Made by a program: the position numbers and the translations under genes. The notes beneath the pieces are model-generated. The model saw only the letters and a list, made by a program, of their open reading frames with translations. It did not search any database and was not told where the DNA came from. From NCBI GenBank assembly GCA_964639225.1, contig CAZXCK010000074.1, positions 1 to 21,845 of the forward strand: 21,845 nucleotides of DNA, in the 5' to 3' direction. Positions 15,821 to 21,845 of this stretch are shown in pieces. The DNA is from CAZXCK01 sp964639225. Its GTDB lineage: Bacteria; Chloroflexota; Anaerolineae; Aggregatilineales; Phototrophicaceae. Every line of letters begins with the position of its first letter. Positions within the stretch are counted from its first letter, which is position 1.

Positions 15821-16243
15821 ATGGCGATTGATCTCTACTGGGATGACGACGAACAGACGACCATGCTGTGCGTGTTCGAGCGCGGCTGGACCTGGGACGA
15901 CCTGTTCGAGATGCTGCACACCGCGCGCCGCGCCACCGACGAGCGCGATTATGAAGTGGGCGCTATCATCGACCTGACGCACGGCTCGGAGATTCCCGGC
16001 GGCTCGATTTTCAGCGCATCCACCCGCGAGAATGCCCGGCGCGTGCTGCGCATGGGCGAGGACGGGCGCGGTCCGCTGGTTCTGGTGCGGGCTGGCAGCG
16101 CCATCAAAACGCTGCTGAAGGCAGTCGCCATGCTGGACAAGAGCGCGCTTGAGGATGTCTACTTCGCCGCCAGTCTCGACGAGGGGCGCGCCATACTCCA
16201 GCGGCGACTGGCAACGGACAGACGCCGCACAACCGTCTCCTGA
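15821..16243 (+). CDS. Small STAS/SpoIIAA-like protein, function unknown
   Basis: 140-residue soluble protein with no signal peptide or membrane helix. I recognise the shape rather than a named family. An N-terminal beta-strand pair (IDLYWDDDEQTTMLCVF), a G-W-T-W-D-D-L helix, a strand ending in GAIIDLTHGS, a helix rich in Arg/Ala (TRENARRVLRMG), a strand GPLVLVRAG, and a final helix (LDEGRAILQRR) give the alternating beta/alpha order of STAS/SpoIIAA-like folds. The ATG at 15821 has GGGGAAATCC just before it. In-frame Mets at 15767 and 15800 are possible but lack a good site. It is divergent from the TIR receptor with 203 bases between starts and ends at its own terminator. A regulatory or membrane-associated scaffold role is a guess from the fold. 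Confidence 0.7.
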   Translation: MAIDLYWDDDEQTTMLCVFERGWTWDDLFEMLHTARRATDERDYEVGAIIDLTHGSEIPGGSIFSASTRENARRVLRMGEDGRGPLVLVRAGSAIKTLLKAVAMLDKSALEDVYFAASLDEGRAILQRRLATDRRRTTVS

Positions 16244-16252
16244 ACATCTTCG

Positions 16253-16283
16253 ACGGCCTGCACCTGAACGCGGGCCGTTTTTT
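16253..16283 (+). terminator. Rho-independent terminator after the STAS-like gene
   Basis: ACGGCC (16253-16258) pairs with GGCCGT (16273-16278) around a loop of about 14 bases, and a run of six T (16278-16283) follows. It separates the small gene from the MacB-type ABC operon. Confidence 0.75.
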
Positions 16284-16393
16284 ATCCCCAACCAGGCAGC
16301 GCCTGCAACCACAGCCTGTTGTTCTCCGTATAGAGCCTAGATCAAAAACATCCGGACTCGTTCCGATACTAGCCTTCAAAAGGGGAAGCAAAC

Positions 16394-17179
16394 ATGACGG
16401 GGAACAGCAACAATGTTGTCTTGCGCGTGGAGAACCTGCGCAAGGACCTGAGCGTTGGTGAGGTGACGGTGCAGGCGCTGCGCGGTGTGTCGCTGAGTGT
16501 GCGACGCGGCGAGATGCTGGGCATCATCGGGCCGTCGGGCAGCGGTAAATCGACGCTGCTGGGACTCATCGGCGGGCTGGACACGCCGACCGAGGGCACG
16601 GTCCACATCGACGGCGTGGACATCACCAACCTGGGCGAGCGCGCCCTGACGCGCATCCGCAACGAGAAGATCGGCTTTGTCTTTCAGTCGTTCAACCTGA
16701 TCCCTACCCTGACGGCGCTGGAAAACGTGGCGCTGCCGGTTCAGTTCTCCAAGAGCCGGCAGTTCAACCCCCGCCAGCGCGCCAGCGAACTGCTGGAAAT
16801 GCTGGGCATGGGCGACCGCCTGGACCATCGCCCGACCCAGCTCTCCGGCGGGCAGCAGCAGCGCGTGGCCATCGCGCGTTCGCTGGCCAACAATCCGCCC
16901 CTGCTGCTGGCCGACGAGCCGACCGGTAACCTGGACACGTCATCCAGCGAGGTGGTCATGGAAGCCTTCCGCCGTATTCAGAAGCAGATGGACACAACGA
17001 TCATCGTGGTGACGCACGACATGGACGTTGCTTCGCAGCTCGACCGCGTGATTACGCTCATCGACGGTCACATCGCCGATGACGTCGATCCGCGCTCGAC
17101 AGCGACACGGGCCGCCATCAGCACCTATAAAGAGAAGCGCGACACTGGCGAGCTGCACGCTGTCAGCAGCGAGCAATAG
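16394..17179 (+). CDS. ABC transporter ATPase, MacB/LolD/YbbA-like
   Basis: 261-residue cytosolic ATPase of the type VII (mechanotransmission) ABC group, partner of the FtsX-like permease encoded 11 bases downstream. It has Walker A GPSGSGKST (46-54), a Q-loop in FVFQSFNLIPTLTALENV (a LolD/MacB hallmark), signature LSGGQQQRVAIARSLA (150-165), Walker B LLLADEPTGNLD (170-181) and switch histidine in VVTHDMDV. The DEPTGNLDT stretch and the N-terminal insertion LSVGEVTVQALRGV are typical of this group and not of importers. AGGGGA before the ATG supports the start. Such pairs move lipoproteins, peptides or macrolides, or drive envelope enzymes; nothing nearby fixes the substrate. Confidence 0.93.
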   Translation: MTGNSNNVVLRVENLRKDLSVGEVTVQALRGVSLSVRRGEMLGIIGPSGSGKSTLLGLIGGLDTPTEGTVHIDGVDITNLGERALTRIRNEKIGFVFQSFNLIPTLTALENVALPVQFSKSRQFNPRQRASELLEMLGMGDRLDHRPTQLSGGQQQRVAIARSLANNPPLLLADEPTGNLDTSSSEVVMEAFRRIQKQMDTTIIVVTHDMDVASQLDRVITLIDGHIADDVDPRSTATRAAISTYKEKRDTGELHAVSSEQ

Positions 17180-17190
17180 GGGAAAACACC

Positions 17191-19977
17191 ATGTTAGACC
17201 GTGTGCGATTTTTTCTGCAACATTCGATCAACGACCTCAGAGTGAACCGGCAGCGGACGCTGTTCGCGCTGCTGTGTATCGCGGCGGGCGTGGCGGCTAT
17301 CGTCAGTCTGCAGACGCTGGCGGTGATGATCTCCGGCACGCTGACCGGCAACCTGCAAGAGAACAACCGGGGCGACATTCAGCTTATGCCGCTGCCAGAT
17401 GCCTTTGGCGAATCATCCGAGGCGCTCCAGCGCGGGGTCGAAGACGGCCTGCTGACCGAGCTGACGACCAGCTTTATGGGCCAGCAGTTCGACCAGTACT
17501 TCCTGAGTGAAAACGGGCAGGACGAGCTGCGCGCCTGGTTCGAGGCCAACTACCCCGGCCCGGTGGATGTCACCTTCCACCAACTGCTGGCCGACCCGAT
17601 GTCGCTGTTTGTGGGCGGCGGGCGCGGCTCGTCGGTGACCAATCCGCAGACGGGCACGGCGGCCAATCAACTGATGCCGCTGGTCATCGACGTGGACGTG
17701 TATCCGTTTTACAGTGAGGTACGCACCCAGCAGGGCCAGACACTGGCCGAGGCCATCACCCAGCCGACCGACATCATCCTCAGCGAGAATGTGGCCGCTG
17801 ACCTGGATGTGAGCGTAGGCGATACGGTACTCATCAGCCGGGCCGACGAGCCGTTTACGGTGGTGGGCGTTGTCGATACCTCCGCCGAGGTCAAAGACCC
17901 GGGCGTGGACATCTTCCTGGCGCTGTTCGGCTATTACTACCTGGACCAGAGCGCCATGTCGCTGTTCGAGGATGTCGAGACGATGTACAGCACCCTGTAT
18001 GTGCGCCTGGACAACGCCGAGCCGGAGCAGATCAACGCGATCAGCGCCAGCTTCCGCGAGCAGTTCCCGTATCTGGAGACCACCACCACCGAAGACCTGC
18101 GCCTGAATTACAGCAGCCTGTCGGACGCCATCGACCAGTTGGTGACGGTGATGGGTCTGGTGGCGCTGCTCATCGGCAGCATCGGCATCATCAACACCAT
18201 GCAGGTGATCGTGCGCCGGCGGACGGTCGAGGTGGCCGTGCTCAAGACGATCGGCCTGCAGGCCAACGAAGTGACGATCCTGTTCCTGGTGGAAGCGTTC
18301 ATCATGGGCGTGGTCGGCAGTGTACTGGGTGTGCTGCTGGGATGGGTGGCGGTGTTCGGCATTCGCGGCGCTGCCGAGACGGTGCTGGCGACCTCGCTGG
18401 ACTTCCGCTTCGCGCTGGAACCGGTGGTCAACGGTCTGCTGGTGGGCACGGTGATTACGACCGTGTTCGGCTTTTTGCCCACGCTCAGCGCCGGGCAGGT
18501 GCGGCCCGCTGTGGTGCTGCGCCCCACCGATGACATCGTGCCGCGTGCCGGTCGCTGGCGCGTGCTGCTGGCGCTCGTGGTGACGATGGCGCTGCTGATC
18601 GTCATCGCCCAGACCATCCTCAACAACATCACGCTGGCGGTGGCCGTCATCGTGGGGGCGTCGTTCGCGGTGGCCTTCCTGTACGGTCTGCTTAACCTGA
18701 TGGTGTGGCTGGTGGGCCGCTTCTTCCCGTCGCTGGGGATTGTGGACCTCAAAATCTCGCTGCGGCAGATGCTGGCCGGGCGCAGTCGGGCCGCTGTGAC
18801 GCTGCTGGCACTGGTGATCGGCGTGTTCTCGCTGAGCCTGATAACGCTGTTCGCCCAGTCGATTTCCAACCTGCTGGAATATGCCTTCGACGAGGCCGCC
18901 GGTGGCAATACCATCGTCATGGTGCAGGACGAGTCGCAGTTGGACGACGTGCTCGCCATCCTGGACGAGAACGAGGCCATCACCGAGTATCGCACACTGC
19001 GCAGCTTTACCACGCAGTTGGTGTCGCTGGAAGAGAACGGCACCGTGCTGTCGCTGGACGAAATTGACGCTCGTATGGCCGACGCGCCCGCCAGCGGCAT
19101 GATGGCGCTGCTCGGCTCTGGCAGCGAAGCCGGTGACTTCCGCAGCGTGGAGACACTCTCGATGATGCTGGGCAGCATCGACGCGGTGGAAATCGAAAAC
19201 GTGACTGACCACGACATGCGCCGGGGCCGCGCCCTGACGCCAGCCGACGAGGGCCAGCCGGTGATGGTGTTGCAGGAAAACGACCTGTTTACGGCTGCTG
19301 GTGTTGACGTGGGCGACCGGCTGACCTTCACGCTCAACGAGAGCGATGAGACGATCACACTGGAAGTTGTCGGCATTCAGGCGTCGAGCCTCGTCAACAG
19401 TGGTTTCGAGAATGCGTCCTATGCGCCGGTATCGGCCTTCAATGGCCGCGAGGCAGACGTCATCAACGTGATTACGCGGACGGACTCCGAGGCGATGGCG
19501 GACCTGCGCCGTGACATGGCCGCTGTGCCGGGCACGTTCATCTTTGAGACGACGTTCCTGGTCGATCTGGTCACCGGGCTGATTGACACCTTCACCGCCT
19601 TCCCGTCGATGGTGGCCGCGCTGGGCCTGATCGTCGGTGGCGTGGTGATCGCCAACTCGGTGGCGCTGACGACGATGGAGCGCCGGCGCGAGATCGCTGT
19701 GATGAAGGCCATCGGCCTGCACCGCGAGCGCGTGCTGGGCATGATCCTGCTGGAAAACGGCGTGCTGGGGCTGATTGGTGGGCTGATCGGCGTGGGGATT
19801 GGTCTGGTGTGGCTGAGTATACTGACCACCATGCTGTCGCTGACATCGGCTGTCATTCCGTTTGGCACGGCCTTCCTGCTGATGCTGCTGTGTGTGGCGG
19901 TGGCGCTGATCGCCGCCATGACGACCGCCTGGACGGCCAGCGGCGAGAAGCCGCTCAACGTGCTGCGCTACGAATAA
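17191..19977 (+). CDS. Large FtsX-like ABC permease (double, YbbP/LolCE-like)
   Basis: 928-residue membrane protein with two FtsX-type halves and about ten predicted helices. Helix 1 (about 24-46) is followed by a large outside domain of the MacB periplasmic-core kind (about 50-310). A three-helix FtsX block (about 317-432) contains the coupling helix AVLKTIGLQANEV. Central helices (about 455-556), a second outside domain (about 557-790) and a final three-helix block (about 800-915) follow, the last with the coupling motif AVMKAIGLHRERV. The end PLNVLRYE is the usual family terminus. Length and helix count resemble YbbP or a fused pair rather than a four-helix MacB. The ATG follows TAGGGGAAAACACC. 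The neighbouring ATPase is its motor. The cargo is unknown; lipid or peptide extraction, or toxin export, are possibilities. Confidence 0.9.
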   Translation: MLDRVRFFLQHSINDLRVNRQRTLFALLCIAAGVAAIVSLQTLAVMISGTLTGNLQENNRGDIQLMPLPDAFGESSEALQRGVEDGLLTELTTSFMGQQFDQYFLSENGQDELRAWFEANYPGPVDVTFHQLLADPMSLFVGGGRGSSVTNPQTGTAANQLMPLVIDVDVYPFYSEVRTQQGQTLAEAITQPTDIILSENVAADLDVSVGDTVLISRADEPFTVVGVVDTSAEVKDPGVDIFLALFGYYYLDQSAMSLFEDVETMYSTLYVRLDNAEPEQINAISASFREQFPYLETTTTEDLRLNYSSLSDAIDQLVTVMGLVALLIGSIGIINTMQVIVRRRTVEVAVLKTIGLQANEVTILFLVEAFIMGVVGSVLGVLLGWVAVFGIRGAAETVLATSLDFRFALEPVVNGLLVGTVITTVFGFLPTLSAGQVRPAVVLRPTDDIVPRAGRWRVLLALVVTMALLIVIAQTILNNITLAVAVIVGASFAVAFLYGLLNLMVWLVGRFFPSLGIVDLKISLRQMLAGRSRAAVTLLALVIGVFSLSLITLFAQSISNLLEYAFDEAAGGNTIVMVQDESQLDDVLAILDENEAITEYRTLRSFTTQLVSLEENGTVLSLDEIDARMADAPASGMMALLGSGSEAGDFRSVETLSMMLGSIDAVEIENVTDHDMRRGRALTPADEGQPVMVLQENDLFTAAGVDVGDRLTFTLNESDETITLEVVGIQASSLVNSGFENASYAPVSAFNGREADVINVITRTDSEAMADLRRDMAAVPGTFIFETTFLVDLVTGLIDTFTAFPSMVAALGLIVGGVVIANSVALTTMERRREIAVMKAIGLHRERVLGMILLENGVLGLIGGLIGVGIGLVWLSILTTMLSLTSAVIPFGTAFLLMLLCVAVALIAAMTTAWTASGEKPLNVLRYE

Positions 19978-19997
19978 AGGCGCGGCCAGCCGACCAG

Positions 19998-20034
19998 CAA
20001 AAACAGACCCCGGACGTGTGCCGGGGTCTGTTGA
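19998..20034. terminator. Bidirectional terminator between FtsX-like permease and PLD genes
   Basis: CAGACCCCGG (20004-20013) pairs perfectly with CCGGGGTCTG (20021-20030) around ACGTGTG. AAAAA before the stem gives a T run on the - strand, and TTGATT follows on the + strand. It should stop the PLD gene strongly and the permease gene moderately. Confidence 0.85.
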
Positions 20035-20046
20035 TTCTGGCGGGTG

Positions 20047-21312
20047 TCAGTTACATTCGATGACGCCTTCGGGCGGCGGGACGGCTTCCGTCTGGACGCG
20101 GAAGAACTCCTCGATGTACATGGCGGCCAGCGCCGGGTCGCGGACGATGACCATGTTCTCGTCGTTGTTGTTGGTGGCGTTGGACGAGAAGTTAAACGAA
20201 CCCGTAGCGACGGTGTGATCGTCGATGATGAAAACCTTATGGTGGAAGGTGAACGGGTTGCCATCCTGGCGGGCGGGCAGACCGGCACAGTAGAGCCTGG
20301 GCAGCTCGCTGAAGTCGGTGCGGCTGCCGCGCAGCTCGAAGATAGCTTCTACCTCAAGCCCTTCCTGCGACCGGCGCAGCAGCGCCTCGCCCAGTTCGTC
20401 CAGCGTAAACGAGAAGGCCATCACGCGGATATGAGACTGCGCGCTGTTGATGAGGTCCAGCAGCGTGCCGACGACGTCATCTTCCGGCGAGAACAGAATC
20501 TCAATCGGGACGCCATCGACGGTGAAAACGGTCCCGAAATTGTCGGACTGGCTGCTTGAGAACACGCGGTCCACAAACATCTCGTCGAACTTGGCCTGGT
20601 AAATCTCGGCGGCGCGGCGCGAGCGCAGCACCAGCAGGTTGTTGTTGTTGCGATAGGTGCCATTCATGGTGAAGTTCATCGAACCGGTGATGACGGTGAC
20701 GCCGTCCATAATCATGAATTTGTTGTGCATGAAGCCGGTGCGGCTGTCATCGACGACCGGCACGCCAGCGTCGATCAGCATGTTGATGGTGGTGCGCTCG
20801 TCCTCCAGCGTGTGCTCATCATCGACGACCATGCGCACGCGCACGCCGCGATTGTGGGCGTCCAGTACGGCCTGGGTGATGCGCGGGTTGTTCCACTCGA
20901 ACACGGCGATGTCCAGCGTGCGCTGCACCGTATGGATAGCGGCGATCACCTCCTCATCGACGCCATCGACATACGTCGATTCGTCGCGTTCGCCGGTGGG
21001 CGCGGTAAAGTACACCGTCCAGAAGCGCGCCTGTCCGCCGTAGCCCTGCCCCAGACTGATGCGGCTGACTTCGGCGGGGGCGATGGCGACCGGCGTGCCG
21101 TCGGTGATGGATGGGCGGGTGGGCACAGCCGTCGGCACGACGGTGGTGGGTTCGCTCTCGTCGAGCAGGTCGCCGATGTCGATGCCCAGGTAGGCGCTGA
21201 CGGCGATGATGATGGCGCCGATAATGGTGTAAACGACTCGCTGTAACGGGGTGAGCTTCTTCTGCTGACTGGACTGCGAACTGCCAGATGCAGACTGGCG
21301 TTTTCTCGACAT
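20047..21312 (-). CDS. Membrane-anchored phospholipase-D-superfamily protein
   Basis: 421-residue protein with two intact HKD motifs: H196, K198, D203 in MHNKFMIMD followed by GSMNF, and H357, K359, D364 in FHHKVFIID followed by GSFNF. Together these form the single catalytic site of PLD enzymes (phosphodiesterase, nuclease or phosphatidyl transfer). A basic, Ser/Gln-rich N-terminus (1-23) precedes one membrane helix (about 24-42). A Pro/Thr linker (54-74) then leads to the catalytic part, so the enzyme should sit outside the membrane, tethered by its N-terminus. Cys342 and Cys420 could form a disulfide, consistent with that location. GGAG eight bases upstream supports the ATG at 21312. It follows the small gene at 21340-21789 by 27 bases. 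The substrate, lipid or nucleic acid, cannot be told from sequence. Confidence 0.88.
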   Translation of the reverse strand: MSRKRQSASGSSQSSQQKKLTPLQRVVYTIIGAIIIAVSAYLGIDIGDLLDESEPTTVVPTAVPTRPSITDGTPVAIAPAEVSRISLGQGYGGQARFWTVYFTAPTGERDESTYVDGVDEEVIAAIHTVQRTLDIAVFEWNNPRITQAVLDAHNRGVRVRMVVDDEHTLEDERTTINMLIDAGVPVVDDSRTGFMHNKFMIMDGVTVITGSMNFTMNGTYRNNNNLLVLRSRRAAEIYQAKFDEMFVDRVFSSSQSDNFGTVFTVDGVPIEILFSPEDDVVGTLLDLINSAQSHIRVMAFSFTLDELGEALLRRSQEGLEVEAIFELRGSRTDFSELPRLYCAGLPARQDGNPFTFHHKVFIIDDHTVATGSFNFSSNATNNNDENMVIVRDPALAAMYIEEFFRVQTEAVPPPEGVIECN

Positions 21313-21339
21313 TCAATAACTCCGTATAGAAAGAAGGCT

Positions 21340-21789
21340 TCAGGTCAGAAACGGATTGGTCGGCGTGGTGGGTGTGGGCGGGTCGCCCAGGTTGGTGGAA
21401 CCGGTATCGACCAGCGCCAGCAGCGCGCGCACGTTGCCGTCTTCATCCAGCGATTGCTGGCGTTCGAGGTAATCGGCCACCTGGCCGTAAGGCGACTCGA
21501 AGCCCAGCAGGCGCGCCGAATCCAGGATTTTGCGCACATATTCGCGCTGCTCGTCGATGTCCATGTCGTGCCGCTGGCCGGTGAAGCGGTTGATGGACTT
21601 CATCAGAAAACGAAGCTGCTTGAACTGCGCGTGGAAGGTCAGCGGGTCCGGCGCTCTGTCGGCGAGCTGCCGCAGCCGGAGCTGTCCCCAATCCAGCAGA
21701 GTCATGGCCGGTTCGCTGGTCAGTTCGTCGGTGAGGCTTTCGTCCTCCATCATCTGTTCCAGGGCCATCTTAACGTTGATCAGTGACAT
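21340..21789 (-). CDS. Unrecognised helical protein, first gene of the PLD unit
   Basis: 149-residue protein that I do not recognise. It has no signal peptide or membrane segment. Most of the chain looks alpha-helical and charged: MALEQMMEDESLTDELTSE, LRLRQLADRAPDPL, QFKQLRFLMKSINRFTGQ and YVRKILDSARLLGFE. A short Pro/Thr-rich tail (DPPTPTTPTNPFLT) ends it. It is a complete gene: its ATG at 21789 has AAGGAGTGATAG directly before it and the stop is TGA. It lies 27 bases upstream of the PLD gene on the same strand, so the two are very likely cotranscribed and possibly functionally linked. A small regulator, adaptor or structural helper is conceivable, but nothing in the sequence shows which. 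Confidence 0.75.
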   Translation of the reverse strand: MSLINVKMALEQMMEDESLTDELTSEPAMTLLDWGQLRLRQLADRAPDPLTFHAQFKQLRFLMKSINRFTGQRHDMDIDEQREYVRKILDSARLLGFESPYGQVADYLERQQSLDEDGNVRALLALVDTGSTNLGDPPTPTTPTNPFLT

Positions 21790-21845
21790 CTATCACTCCT
21801 TTTTTGACGATGATAACACAAGCGTGGACTTAACGCCGGATGTGT

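Noticed and set aside
17413..19722. 769-codon open frame on the - strand opposite the FtsX-like permease
   Set aside because: His/Gln/Arg-rich low-complexity product with no hydrophobic or catalytic pattern; the + strand reading is a clear membrane protein.
1..21845. Mobile element, prophage or defence island
   Set aside because: No integrase, transposase, restriction, toxin-antitoxin or phage gene, no tRNA boundary and no long direct repeats were seen. Apart from the TIR receptor, the genes are ordinary transport and metabolism.

Overview
The window reads as GC-rich chromosomal DNA from a bacterium that uses coenzyme F420. It is most likely a member of the Chloroflexota, of the Anaerolineae-like kind. 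This is inferred from gene content, not from a marker gene. The clues are two predicted F420-dependent enzymes, a huge TIR/STAND/WD40 protein with a Pro-Thr-rich tail, solute-binding proteins with Ala-Gln signal-peptidase I sites instead of lipoboxes, and Pro/Thr-rich linkers in exported proteins. I see no tRNA, rRNA, CRISPR array, transposase or phage gene.

Layout: 1-231 is non-coding and holds a run of four tight inverted repeats and a probable promoter. 232-2248 (+) carries an F420-dependent luciferase-like oxidoreductase, a MoaB/MogA-type molybdopterin protein and a small PPOX-class F420 enzyme, closed by a clear terminator. 2369-7229 (+) is a complete BMP-family (probably nucleoside-type) ABC importer: binding protein, double ATPase and two permeases. 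7304-11316 (-) is a second importer of the Fe3+/polyamine/phosphonate superfamily: binding protein, fused double permease and ATPase. The two importers converge on a bidirectional terminator. Both also carry a hairpin directly after the binding-protein gene, which would let the binding protein be made in excess over the membrane parts.

11442-15617 (-) encodes the most striking product, a 1391-residue protein. It has an N-terminal TIR domain with the NADase-type glutamate in place, an nSTAND1 P-loop NTPase, one membrane-spanning helix, 14 WD40 repeats (enough for two seven-bladed propellers) and a Pro/Thr tail. The charge pattern around the helix puts the TIR and NTPase inside the cell and the propellers outside, so it looks like a transmembrane receptor able to trigger a TIR effector. 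Divergent from it is a small STAS/SpoIIAA-like protein (15821-16243).

16394-19977 (+) is a two-gene MacB/LolD/YbbAP-type ABC system (ATPase plus a large double FtsX-like permease). 20047-21789 (-) is a two-gene unit: an unrecognised helical protein followed by a membrane-anchored phospholipase-D-superfamily protein with two intact HKD motifs. It converges on the FtsX-type permease gene at another bidirectional terminator. No gene appears broken, and no stretch longer than about 230 bases lacks a gene.
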